From NCBI GenBank assembly GCA_038182865.1, contig CP116226.1, forward strand, positions 1,302,001-1,366,000: DNA of 64,000 nucleotides, read 5' to 3'. Below are positions 26,278-35,280 of the stretch, piece by piece; positions within the stretch are counted from its first letter, which is position 1, and each line of letters begins with the position of its first letter. Below the pieces are notes generated by a model. It was not told where the DNA came from. It did no database searches and was given only the letters and a program-made list of their open reading frames with translations. The DNA comes from Microbacterium enclense. GTDB lineage: Bacteria; Actinomycetota; Actinomycetes; Actinomycetales; Microbacteriaceae. The translations under genes and the position numbers were made by a program.

Positions 26278-26335
26278 CAGCCCTTCGGGTGGTCTCTGCC
26301 CTGGATACGCGATAACTCGCCACGACCTCCTGCTG

Positions 26336-26638
26336 TTAGGCCGCGAGGCGGAGCAGGCATTCGTAGACGGCTGTCCTCAACTGATCGATCCTCCGATTGC
26401 TCTCGACATCTGGGGTGTTGCCACTCATGACGACGTAGTCGTTGAACGTGTTCATCCCGCCATACATCGCCAGGCCGCGATGGACGGCTTCTCTTATGTC
26501 GCTGGGATCGCTCGCGTGTCGTAGGTCGCCCTCAAGGCGCGCGAAGAACTCCGCATATCGCGCCGCGCCGACGGAGTCGAGGACCTCCGCCAGAACTGAG
26601 ACCTGCGCAATCGCGTCGTCAACTAATTGAGAGGCCAT
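26336..26638 (-). CDS. Paralogue 2 of the GGMN family, candidate cognate immunity gene of the Rhs toxin
   Basis: 100 residues; the start MASQLVDDAIAQ overlaps the last 16 bases of the Rhs gene, the usual place for the cognate immunity gene. It shares YGGMNTFNDYVVM-GN-PD-E-NR with paralogue 1 at 24883-25182. It is predicted to be helical and acidic. Binding and blocking of the C-terminal toxin domain is the expected role, inferred from position only. Confidence 0.72.
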   Translation of the reverse strand: MASQLVDDAIAQVSVLAEVLDSVGAARYAEFFARLEGDLRHASDPSDIREAVHRGLAMYGGMNTFNDYVVMSGNTPDVESNRRIDQLRTAVYECLLRLAA

Positions 26639-29600
26639 TGATCCACCACCTGCACTCCCGGGATCTCCCAGGGCTTTTGAACGACGATTTGTTCGGTGCC
26701 ACCCATGTAGAGCCCACCCTGATTCCCCACGGTCCCCGTGTGGATCTGTGTCCCCGCAGGGATGTGCACCGCGAACCCCGTGTCGAGGGGGGCGGGTGTG
26801 CCGTCTTGCCACACCGGCGGGATCGCCTTGTCGATGCGGGTTTGGATCACGCCCGCGGGGGGCTCCGCGGAGAAGAACTGACCCAGTGGACTCCCCTGAG
26901 TCGAGCCGGCGCGGTACAGGACGGTGTCCGCGTCGAGCACAGATGTCCGGTACACGCCACCGGAGAACGTCTCGGCGAGATTCGGGGGAAGGACATCGAG
27001 TTTGGTGATGGTGTTGCTGGCGGGGATGCGGTTGAGGGCGCCGGCGGTGACGGTGGAGATGGCGGCGCCGGAGGCGGCGTTGGAGAGGAGGCCGCCGGGG
27101 GTGATGGGTTGGCCGCTGATGAGGTATTGGGCGGTGTTCTCGACGGCGCCTTGGGCGGCGTTGACGCCGCCGCGGGCGAGGAGGCCGCCGGCGGCGCCTG
27201 CTCCGGGGATGAGGCCGAATGCGCCGGTGAGGGCGACTTGGCCCCAGTTGACGTCGCCGGTGGTGGCTTTTTGGATGATGGTGTCGGCGCCGGCGCCGAT
27301 GAGGGCGGCGCCGATGGGCCCGCCGACGCCGGTGGCGATCATGACGCCGCCGGCGATGACCATGGCGCCGCCGGCGACGTATTCCCAGTTCTCGTTCCAC
27401 CATTCGCCGATGGCGTTGCCGGCGGTGGCGAGGGCGCCTTGGTGGGCGGTGGCGTAGGCGGTGAGTTGTTCGTCGGTGACGGGTTGCAGCCCGAGGGGGT
27501 CGGTGGCGTGGAGGGGGTCGTTGCCGGCGAACGAGTAGGGGTTGGCGGCCCAGGCGGCGCCGGCGGGTGCGGTGAGGGGGTCGGTGCTGAGGAATCCGCG
27601 GGTGGTGGGGTCGTAGGCGCGGGCGCCCATCCATTCCAGCCCGGCGACCTCGAGTCCCCCGGCGGGGCTGAGAGCGACTGTCCCCCCGCCGAGGGTGTTG
27701 GCGGTGGTGAGCGCGGCCCAGGGGTCGTCGGTTCCGGTGGTGCGGGTGCCGCGCCATCCGCCGGTGCTCCAGGTGTCGCCGATGCCGGTGATCGCGCCGG
27801 GGGCGTGGAACACGTCCGTGTCGCCGACGGTGAGGGGGGTGGCGGCGTAGGTGCCGGCATCCCAGGTCAGGGGGGTCCCGTCGACCTCGGCGAGCTCACC
27901 GAGTGCGTTCACCCGCAGGTCGGTGCGGCGGGTGCCGTCGGGGGTGTGCTGGGTGATCGCGCGGATCCACCCGCGGTCGTCCCAGTCGTACTGGGTCGAC
28001 TCCGTCGGGGTGGTCTCTGTCGTGCGGCGTCCCTGCCCGTCGTAGGCGTAGGTCGTGTCGCCCTCGGGGGCGGTGAGGGTGAGGAGTTGCCCGGCGGTGT
28101 CGTATGCGAAGGAGCGTTCGGTGTCGTCGAGGGTTTCGCGGATGAGGCGGCCCGCGGTGTCGTACTCCCACGTGTTCGCACGGCCCTCGGACACGGCGGT
28201 GAGGAGTTGCCCGGCGTCGTCGTGGGTGTAGCGGGTGGTGCCGTCGGGTCCGTCGATGGCGGTGATGCGGCCGTCGTCGTCACGGGTGATGCGGGTGATG
28301 ACCGCCCCGTCGGTGTCGGTGCGGGTGTGCGCGACCGGGTACCCGCCCTGGTACTCCCAGGTCTGCAGGCTGTCGCCGGCGCGGGCCTCCAGAATCCGAC
28401 CGAACGCGTCACGGGTGTAGTGCACCGCGCCCAGGCGGGAGTGGTCGATGCGGGTGAGGTGCCCGGCGGCATCCCTGGTGTAGTCGACGGTGGCCCCGTC
28501 GGGAGTGATCAGGCGGGTGCGGGCGCCGTCCGCGTCGTACTCCCACCGGGTGGAGCGACCCTCACTCGTGCGCTCGGCCAGACGATCGAGGCGCGTGAAC
28601 CGGAGGGTGTGGGTGGTCGGCTCGTCGGTGGTGTGGTCGATGATCGTCGCCGTGCGGGTGCGCGCGTCGCGGCGGATTTCGGTGACTTTCCGTCCGTTGA
28701 CGGTGAGCCCGGATTCGAGGCCGGCGTCGTCGTACGACCATTCCGTGACCGTCCCGTCGGGGCTGGTCTGCCGCACCTGCCGCCCCGCGGCGTCGTAGTC
28801 CGCGGTGGTGACGCGGCCGAGCGGGTCGGTTTGGGAGGCGACCTTGTCCAGCGGCGTGTAGGTGCGGGTGGTGATCCCACCGGCGGGGTCGGTGATCGAC
28901 ACCACACGGCCCCGATCGTCGTACGCGTACCGGGTCACCCCACCGATGCCGTTGGTCGCGGCGACGAGTTGGCCGGCGGCGTCGTAGGAGAAGCGACGGA
29001 TGCCGAACCGCGCATCCTGCGCGAACGTGGGGCGTCCGACCTTGTCGTACCCGAACCGCGCAACACCCGCACCCGGAACTCGCTCGCGCACCACCCGACC
29101 GACCTCGTCGTACTCGATCTCGGCACGCTCCCCCGTGGGAAGCACGCGCGCGATGACACGGGAGTCGGCGTCGTACTCCAGGGCGGTTCGCGCGCCCATG
29201 GGGTCGATCGCGGCGACGGGGCGACCACAGGAGTCGTACTCGTAGCGGGTGGTGCGACCGGCGGGGGTGGTGATGGCGGTGACACGACCCGCGCGGTCGC
29301 GTTCGAGGCGGGTGAGCCCGCCATCCGCGTTCAGCACCTCCACCGGACGGCCACACGGGTCGTACGTGATCAACGATGCGTCGCCCGCGGCATCCTGGAT
29401 CCGTTCCGGACGACCGAAGGAGTCGTACCGGACCGAGGTCTGCTCGAACGCCGTCTGCACCGTGCGGGTCGCGTCCGCCCGTGACACCTCCGCCGACACA
29501 CCCGTGGGATCCGTCGTCCGCACCAGCTCGCCGACGGCGTCGTACTCGTGGGTCCAGACGCCGCCGGCGGGGTCGGTGATCTCGCGGAGGCGGGAGAGGG

Positions 29601-32040
29601 CGTCGTGGGTGAAGCCCCAGGCGGCGCCGTCGGGGAGGGTGACGCCGGTGACGTTGCCGAACTCGTCGAACGCGCGGTCGATGGTGCGGCCGAGGGGGTC
29701 GGTGGTGCGGGTCAGCCCACCGTGGGGCCCGTACTCAAGTTCCGTGCGCGCACCGAGCGGGTCGACGACCGCGGTGATCTGCCCGCCGGGGCCGTGTTCG
29801 TACCGCCAGACCGCGCCGTCCGGGTCCTCCCGGGATGCCAGGGAACCGGTGCCGTCGTACACGTACCGGGTGACCGCCCCCAGCGGCGTGATCGCTTGGG
29901 TCACCCGACCGGACCCGTCGCGCACCATCCGCGCGATGGCGCCGTCGGCGTTGCGGGTGGCGACGAGTTCACCGTGCGCGTCGTAGTCGAAGCGGACGAC
30001 GACACCCTCGGGGTCCTCCACCCGGCGGAGGAGGCCGTCGGCCCAGTCGAGTTCGGTGACCCCACCGCCGGGGTCGGTGACCCGGGACGGGTTCCGTTCG
30101 AGGTCGTTCGCGTAGTCGTACTGCACGATGCCGCCGCCGGCGGTGACGACGGTGGTGACACGATCCTGCTCGTCGTACCCGTAGGTGATGTCCGCGCCGT
30201 CGGGGGTGACGGTGCGGGTCTTCCGCCCCCGGGCGTCGTACGCGTGGACCGTGACACGGCCCTCACGATCGGTGACGGACACGAGGTTGCCGGACGCGTC
30301 GTAGGCCATGGATTGGCGGTTGCCGTCCGTATCGATGACACCGACCAGACGGCCCTTACGGTCGGCGATCCAGGTGTTCGCGTTCGCCCCGTCCGCGTCA
30401 GCGACCTCCGTCACCCGCCCGGAGAGATACGTGAAGCGGGTGTGACGCCCGAACTCGGTGATCTGCTCCCGCACCCGGCGCTGCGCGTCGTACACGTTCG
30501 TGCACTCGATCACCCCGGTCGCGGCGGTGACCTGGTCGATGAGGTCGTCCTCGGTCCACCGGTAGGTGCGCGTCCCCGCGTCCCCGGTCGCCGCGGTCAA
30601 GCGACGCTCGTCGTCGTACAGGTACTCCACCCGGCGCCCGTCCGACGCCGACACCGACGCGATCAGCCCGTCGACGTACTCCACCTTCACACGGCGATCG
30701 CGGGAGTGCTCCAGAGCCGTCACGGCTCCGGCCCCGTCACGCAGAACGGTCACGACATTGCCTGCCCCGGCACCTGCGCCGACCCAGTCGCCGCCGGTGG
30801 TGAACGCCCACCACCCGCCGGTGTTATCGGTCACGAGCAGCCCGTCCGGGGCGTCCAGGCCGCGCGCCGCGAGCTCAGCAGCGGTGGCTCGGTTGAGCCA
30901 GTAGTTCTCCCCCGCCGCCCGCGCCCACTCCCGCCCGTCGGCGCCGAACACGACGTGACGCCCGTCCGCCATCACGAACCGCGCCTCGTCCTCGCCCAGG
31001 CGCAGGGTGGTGTCGAGGATGGAGGACCACCCGCGGCCGAACACCCCGCCACCGTCGTCGAGGGAGTTGTACATCCGCGTCACCGACAGCAGCCCCGTCG
31101 CCGCCGGGAACGGAAGATCGTTCTCCGGCTCCAAGAAGTTGCCCGTCGCGGAGTTCACCGGGTCGTTCACGAACCCCGTCGTCGGAGCCCCACCCCACGC
31201 CGTCGGCGGATCGATCACCAGATCCTGACGCGTCGCCGACACCCCCGCCGCCGCCAAAGACGCCGCCAACGCAGCATCCGACACCGTCCCCACCCCACCA
31301 TTGGTCCCGGCATCCTCGAACGCCTGCGCAATCGTGTTCGCCCACGCCACATCGTTCGCATTCGCGTCCAACCACGCCCGGAAACCCGCCACGACCGGGC
31401 TGACATCGATCCCGCCGAAATCGCACGTCCGCATGAAGTCGCCGGTCCACTCCGTCAACCGCCCGGGGTGCGCCGACAGCCCGGCATCCAGCTCGGCGTT
31501 CCCGTTGGCGAAGGTGCGGAGGTTCTCGGGCCGCGCCGACGAAGTACCGCCCCCGCCCCCACCACTTCCCGGGGCCGGTGTCTGCCGCGTCGACGGCGTC
31601 AGCGCCGTCGACTGGAACACCGGCGGGTCGATCGGGCCCGCGGTGGGCGGCGGCTCCTCGCCGAAGATGTCGTCCCACGTCGCATCCAGCCAATTCGACC
31701 GGCGCGCCTCGACACGATCACGCCACTCCCGCGCCCGGCGACGCCGCGCGTTCTCCTCCCGGGCGGCGTCGTTCAGGCGCCCGATGAACGACGCGATGTC
31801 GCGCAACCGGAACACCAGCTCACGCGCGTCGCTGGCCGCGATCTCGGCGTTCGCGGCGAACAGCTGGCTGAAGTGCCCCTGGAAATCGGTGTTCGCCGTC
31901 GCAACGTTCGAGATCCGCGACCCGCTTTGATCCTCGATGTGGTTCGCCGCCGCATTCGCCGCGGAGGCCACCGCGTCCGCTGCCCCGAAGTCGTACGTCA
32001 GATCCGGTGCCCCATACACCTCGAGATCGACATCACTCAT
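26623..32040 (-). CDS. Rhs/YD-repeat polymorphic toxin with WXG100-like N-terminus
   Basis: 1,805 residues. About 1-125 is a helical WXG100-like region (no signal peptide, so type VII export is likely), then a Pro/Gly linker, a second helical region and a DUF6531-like segment near 310-350. Some 1,100 residues of YD repeats follow, ending at NDPLHATDPLGL (about residue 1518), the Rhs core boundary. The variable tip has hydrophobic Gly/Ala-rich stretches (1545-1660) and a C-terminal domain (about 1690-1805). Its Arg1710, Phe-Phe-Ser1724 and Glu1783 resemble the R-S-E pattern of ADP-ribosyltransferase toxins. A GGGGGAG ribosome-binding site sets the start. The toxin class is tentative. Confidence 0.9.
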   Translation of the reverse strand: MSDVDLEVYGAPDLTYDFGAADAVASAANAAANHIEDQSGSRISNVATANTDFQGHFSQLFAANAEIAASDARELVFRLRDIASFIGRLNDAAREENARRRRAREWRDRVEARRSNWLDATWDDIFGEEPPPTAGPIDPPVFQSTALTPSTRQTPAPGSGGGGGGTSSARPENLRTFANGNAELDAGLSAHPGRLTEWTGDFMRTCDFGGIDVSPVVAGFRAWLDANANDVAWANTIAQAFEDAGTNGGVGTVSDAALAASLAAAGVSATRQDLVIDPPTAWGGAPTTGFVNDPVNSATGNFLEPENDLPFPAATGLLSVTRMYNSLDDGGGVFGRGWSSILDTTLRLGEDEARFVMADGRHVVFGADGREWARAAGENYWLNRATAAELAARGLDAPDGLLVTDNTGGWWAFTTGGDWVGAGAGAGNVVTVLRDGAGAVTALEHSRDRRVKVEYVDGLIASVSASDGRRVEYLYDDERRLTAATGDAGTRTYRWTEDDLIDQVTAATGVIECTNVYDAQRRVREQITEFGRHTRFTYLSGRVTEVADADGANANTWIADRKGRLVGVIDTDGNRQSMAYDASGNLVSVTDREGRVTVHAYDARGRKTRTVTPDGADITYGYDEQDRVTTVVTAGGGIVQYDYANDLERNPSRVTDPGGGVTELDWADGLLRRVEDPEGVVVRFDYDAHGELVATRNADGAIARMVRDGSGRVTQAITPLGAVTRYVYDGTGSLASREDPDGAVWRYEHGPGGQITAVVDPLGARTELEYGPHGGLTRTTDPLGRTIDRAFDEFGNVTGVTLPDGAAWGFTHDALSRLREITDPAGGVWTHEYDAVGELVRTTDPTGVSAEVSRADATRTVQTAFEQTSVRYDSFGRPERIQDAAGDASLITYDPCGRPVEVLNADGGLTRLERDRAGRVTAITTPAGRTTRYEYDSCGRPVAAIDPMGARTALEYDADSRVIARVLPTGERAEIEYDEVGRVVRERVPGAGVARFGYDKVGRPTFAQDARFGIRRFSYDAAGQLVAATNGIGGVTRYAYDDRGRVVSITDPAGGITTRTYTPLDKVASQTDPLGRVTTADYDAAGRQVRQTSPDGTVTEWSYDDAGLESGLTVNGRKVTEIRRDARTRTATIIDHTTDEPTTHTLRFTRLDRLAERTSEGRSTRWEYDADGARTRLITPDGATVDYTRDAAGHLTRIDHSRLGAVHYTRDAFGRILEARAGDSLQTWEYQGGYPVAHTRTDTDGAVITRITRDDDGRITAIDGPDGTTRYTHDDAGQLLTAVSEGRANTWEYDTAGRLIRETLDDTERSFAYDTAGQLLTLTAPEGDTTYAYDGQGRRTTETTPTESTQYDWDDRGWIRAITQHTPDGTRRTDLRVNALGELAEVDGTPLTWDAGTYAATPLTVGDTDVFHAPGAITGIGDTWSTGGWRGTRTTGTDDPWAALTTANTLGGGTVALSPAGGLEVAGLEWMGARAYDPTTRGFLSTDPLTAPAGAAWAANPYSFAGNDPLHATDPLGLQPVTDEQLTAYATAHQGALATAGNAIGEWWNENWEYVAGGAMVIAGGVMIATGVGGPIGAALIGAGADTIIQKATTGDVNWGQVALTGAFGLIPGAGAAGGLLARGGVNAAQGAVENTAQYLISGQPITPGGLLSNAASGAAISTVTAGALNRIPASNTITKLDVLPPNLAETFSGGVYRTSVLDADTVLYRAGSTQGSPLGQFFSAEPPAGVIQTRIDKAIPPVWQDGTPAPLDTGFAVHIPAGTQIHTGTVGNQGGLYMGGTEQIVVQKPWEIPGVQVVDQWPLN

Positions 32041-32352
32041 CGCAAACTCCCCCCGTTGTCCCCCGGTCACACTGCGACCGCTCACGGCGACACAAAGGAT
32101 AACCCCCGACCCCGAACACCCCGTAAGACTTGATTTTCGTCCGCTTCCGGCCTATTTCCGGTCGTGCACAGCCCTCCCGCCGCGGCGCCCCTCACCCGCT
32201 CTTCGTGCCGCGCGCGCTCACGCAGCACAGCGCCCCGGGCACGCTTTCGCGTCGGCGCCCGCAGAGTAGTACGGCACCGAGGCTCTCCGGAGGTCGGGCG
32301 CGTGGCGAGGAATAGACTGGATGCCATCGACACCGTTCTTCCGGGATCTTCC
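32041..32352. other. Intergenic region between divergent genes
   Basis: 312 bases between the Rhs start (minus) and the membrane-protein start (plus). On the plus strand TAGACT at 32313-32318 is a -10-like hexamer that would give a leader of about 28 bases. For the Rhs gene TATCCT on the minus strand near 32095 is a weak -10 candidate. No repeat or RNA structure stood out. Confidence 0.4.
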
Positions 32353-32988
32353 GTGGCCACTTCTTCTTCTGCGCGCGCCTTCGACGTGCGCCACCTGCAG
32401 CTCGCGCGCGCCCTTTTCGCCGCGATCGCCGCGGCGATGGTCACGTTCTCGTCGGACCACTCCGCGGCCGTCGGCCTCGCGGTGTTCAGCGGCTTCGCCC
32501 TCGCCACGGCCCTGGTCTTCGCGCTCTCGGCCTGGCTCGTCTTCCCCCGCGGACAGCGTGCCACGGTCATCCTTCTCGCGGTGGTCTCGGCGGTGGCCGG
32601 AATGGCCGCGAGCGTGCCCTCGTGGCGGGAGACCGGCTTCTTCTTCGGCATCGTGATCTCGTGGGCCGTCGTGAGCGGTGCGATCGAGGTGGTCGCTGCC
32701 ATCCGCGACCGCCGGGCCGGACGCACGATCTCGGCTCCGCGCGACGGCCTGCTCATCGGCATCCTGACGCTCGTGCTCGCCGCCGTGCTCCTGTTCACCA
32801 GCCCGCAGTACTCGCTCGGCTACGCCATCGAAGGTGCGGGCTCCTTCACCCTGACCGGAATCGTCATCGCCGTCGGCCTCTTCGGCGGCTACACGGCGGT
32901 CGTCGCGGTCTTCCTGGCGATCGCGGGATTCTCTCCGCGTCGTACCGCGCCGATTCCGGCCGCACCCACCGAGGAGGCCGCGTCGTGA
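32353..32988 (+). CDS. Conserved multi-pass membrane protein, HdeD/DUF308-like
   Basis: 211 residues with six to seven hydrophobic segments arranged as two similar halves; the halves and the LLIGILTLVLAAVLLF segment recall the HdeD/DUF308 group. The C-terminus is short and Pro-rich. GTG at 32353 was chosen because the hydrophobic domain begins soon after; an earlier GTG near 32302 is possible. The TGA overlaps the next GTG (GTGA), so the two form one unit. Function unknown. Confidence 0.7.
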   Translation: MATSSSARAFDVRHLQLARALFAAIAAAMVTFSSDHSAAVGLAVFSGFALATALVFALSAWLVFPRGQRATVILLAVVSAVAGMAASVPSWRETGFFFGIVISWAVVSGAIEVVAAIRDRRAGRTISAPRDGLLIGILTLVLAAVLLFTSPQYSLGYAIEGAGSFTLTGIVIAVGLFGGYTAVVAVFLAIAGFSPRRTAPIPAAPTEEAAS

Positions 32989-33359
32989 CCGACAAGCCCG
33001 CCGAGAAGCCGACCCGCCGCGACCTGATGAAGCCCGTTCAGCTTCTGGGGCTCGCCTTCGGAGCCGCCGTGTTCGCCGGGTTCGTCACGCTCATGTCGAT
33101 GGGCTTCTTCCAGACGCGCCCCGCCGACCAGATCCAGCGGGCCCTCGTGGTCGGACTGGTCGCTGCCGGGGTCACCTTCATCGTCGTTCTCGTGAGCGTC
33201 GCGCTCATGCTGCTCGCCGTCGACCCCGCCAAGGTCACCGCCACCGTCGACCGGCCGCTTCTGCTTCCCAAAGAGACGCCGGATGCCGCCGCCCCCGACG
33301 CCGCAGCCGCCCCCGAGGCCCCGCGCCCCGACGACGGTCCCGAGAAGCCCCGCGCGTAG
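32985..33359 (+). CDS. Small two-span membrane protein
   Basis: 124 residues: a charged N-terminus (KPAEKPTRRDLMKP), two hydrophobic segments (about 19-40 and 55-78), and an Ala/Pro/Asp-rich cytoplasmic tail of about 40 residues. It overlaps the upstream membrane protein gene by four bases. No family with known function recognised; a partner of the upstream protein is plausible. Confidence 0.68.
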   Translation: MTDKPAEKPTRRDLMKPVQLLGLAFGAAVFAGFVTLMSMGFFQTRPADQIQRALVVGLVAAGVTFIVVLVSVALMLLAVDPAKVTATVDRPLLLPKETPDAAAPDAAAAPEAPRPDDGPEKPRA

Positions 33360-33381
33360 CCTGCGCTTCCGCCGCCCCGTG

Positions 33382-34422
33382 TCAGCTGCGCCGCGGGTCG
33401 ATCATCGTCATCCCGGCCGGTGAAGCCGTGTCCATCGCGGGCAACAAGGTCGCGGCCTCGTCCAGCCCGATCACGCGCTCGATGAGGTCGTGCGGACGCA
33501 GGGCGCCGCTCTCGATCAGCGACAGCATCTCGGGGTAGTCAGCAGCAGCCATGCCGTGGCTGCCGAGCAGATCGAGCTCCCACGCGATCACCCGCGCCAT
33601 GGGCATCGCGGTCATTCCGTCCGCGGTCGGAAGCAGTCCGATCTGCACGTGGCGGCCGCGACGGCGCAGGCTCAGTACCGCGTCGCGAGCGGTCTGCGCG
33701 CTGCCGACCGCGTCGACCGAGACGTGACTTCCCCCGCCGGTGAGATCGTGCACGGCTGCGGCGATGTCGGAGCCGTCCGCGACGAGGGCGTGCTCCGCGC
33801 CCAGGCGGCGGGCCGCGTCGAGGGCCGCGGGCGTGCGGTCGACGGCGATCACCCGAGCACCGAGCGCGACGCCGATCATCACGGCGCTCAGCCCCACGCC
33901 TCCCGCACCCACGACCGTGATCCATTCTCCGGCCTGCACGCGCGCGCGGCCGGTGAGGGCGCGGTAAGCGGTGGCGAAGCGGCACCCGAGCGCGGCCGCG
34001 GCTTCGAACGAGACCCCGTCGGGGATCCGGACGACGTTCGTGTCCGCCGCTCGCAGCACCACCCGCTCCGCGAACGAGCCCCACTGCGTGAAACCGGGCT
34101 GCTGCTGGTCGGGGCACACCTGGGCGTTGCCGCTCAGGCACCACTCGCACGCCCCGCAGCCCATCACGAACGGCACGGTCACGCGGTCTCCGACGTTCCA
34201 GCGCTGCACGCCCGTGCCCACCTCGACGATGATCCCTGCCAGTTCATGGCCGGGGACGTGGGGGAGGGCGACGTCATCGTGCCCGACCCAGGCGTGCCAG
34301 TCGCTCTTGCACAGCCCGGTCGCGTGCACCTCGACGACGACTCCTCCGTCCGGTGCGAAGGGCGCCTCGACCTCGCGCACCTCGAGCGGTTCGGCCAGGG
34401 CGTCCATGATCATCGCGCGCAT
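33382..34422 (-). CDS. Zinc-dependent alcohol dehydrogenase
   Basis: 346 residues of the medium-chain dehydrogenase family. Catalytic zinc ligands: Cys in GLCKSDWH and the GHE motif. Structural zinc ligands: the four Cys of CGACEWCLSGNAQVC. The NAD(P)-binding loop is VGAGGVGLSAVM. It oxidises an alcohol or polyol to the carbonyl in the cytoplasm. ATG at 34422 was preferred over one three codons upstream because it leaves a better distance to the GGGAG sequence. It is probably a single-gene unit; the substrate is unknown. Confidence 0.9.
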   Translation of the reverse strand: MRAMIMDALAEPLEVREVEAPFAPDGGVVVEVHATGLCKSDWHAWVGHDDVALPHVPGHELAGIIVEVGTGVQRWNVGDRVTVPFVMGCGACEWCLSGNAQVCPDQQQPGFTQWGSFAERVVLRAADTNVVRIPDGVSFEAAAALGCRFATAYRALTGRARVQAGEWITVVGAGGVGLSAVMIGVALGARVIAVDRTPAALDAARRLGAEHALVADGSDIAAAVHDLTGGGSHVSVDAVGSAQTARDAVLSLRRRGRHVQIGLLPTADGMTAMPMARVIAWELDLLGSHGMAAADYPEMLSLIESGALRPHDLIERVIGLDEAATLLPAMDTASPAGMTMIDPRRS

Positions 34423-34462
34423 GGCATCCATTCTCCCGTGGCAGGCCGGTTCGCGAGGGAGC

Positions 34463-35128
34463 TCAGTCGATCCAGAGGACGATGCCGCGCTGACCGGTGA
34501 GCACCGAGGCGACGCCCGCCCGCACCGCCGCAGACGCGCGTTCCCCCGTGAACGACGCGGGATCGTACGCGGATGCCGTCCCCAGCCCCTCTCCGCGGTA
34601 GGCGGCACCCGTCCAGTCGACGGCCGTGACGTTCTCGGTCGGTTCGGCCAGCTCCGCGCCGATGATGAGGAACTGGCGATCGAGATGGTTCGCGGTGACC
34701 GTGGCCAACGGGTCGACCAGCGCATCGCCGGCGCTGATGATGAGATCCGGGTTCAACTGCATGGCCCTCACGGCACCGTCGATCATGTCGTCGTCGGCGT
34801 GGACCGTCTCCAGGTCTGCTCGCGTCTGCTCCGCCCACATCGTCACCGCGTTCACGAGGACGGCCGTCGGCGCGTCGTCTCCGACCGTCAAGAGGACGAC
34901 GCGGTAGCCCTCCGGCGCGCGCACCCCGTCCCACGAGCCCGGAGTCGGTCGATGCGTGGACTCCGGCGCGGGAGGCGTCGCGGGGGCGAACCCCTCAGCG
35001 GGCGTCCCGAGGGGTGACGGCGCGGCTCGCATCTCACTCCACCCGGATGCCGAGCCGCATCCGGTCAGCAGGGCGAGGGCCGCGATCGTCGCCACCGCCG
35101 CCGTCGGTCTCATACTCCGGCGCTTCAC
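34463..35128 (-). CDS. Putative lipoprotein with periplasmic-binding-like domain
   Basis: 221 residues with a lipoprotein signal ending LLTGCGSAS. The mature part has a linker rich in Pro/Thr and then an alpha/beta domain with YRVVLLTVGDD, NPDLIISAGDAL and QFLIIGAEL, which resembles one lobe of basic-membrane-protein-type substrate-binding proteins. It is shorter than a full two-lobed binding protein and has no transporter genes beside it. GTG at 35128 has AGGTGAG just upstream; an ATG five codons later is possible. Confidence 0.7.
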   Translation of the reverse strand: MKRRSMRPTAAVATIAALALLTGCGSASGWSEMRAAPSPLGTPAEGFAPATPPAPESTHRPTPGSWDGVRAPEGYRVVLLTVGDDAPTAVLVNAVTMWAEQTRADLETVHADDDMIDGAVRAMQLNPDLIISAGDALVDPLATVTANHLDRQFLIIGAELAEPTENVTAVDWTGAAYRGEGLGTASAYDPASFTGERASAAVRAGVASVLTGQRGIVLWID

Positions 35129-35280
35129 GCCTCACCTCTCGCGGTCGTCCACATCACGGGTTCACTCTGCGCGCCGCCGGTGGCGCGCGGGAGAACGCAG
35201 GGCACACGTTCCGTTTCCGTTCTCTTGACCGCGTCCAGCCGTTCAGGCCCGGGGAGCACCCTCGTCGCGGAAAGGTCCTC

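Noticed and set aside
26638..32133. Two very long plus-strand reading frames (948 and 861 codons) opposite the Rhs gene
   Set aside because: They mirror the GC-rich codon pattern of the YD repeats; composition is extreme in Gly/Val/Arg, there is no ribosome-binding site, and the minus strand carries clear domains.
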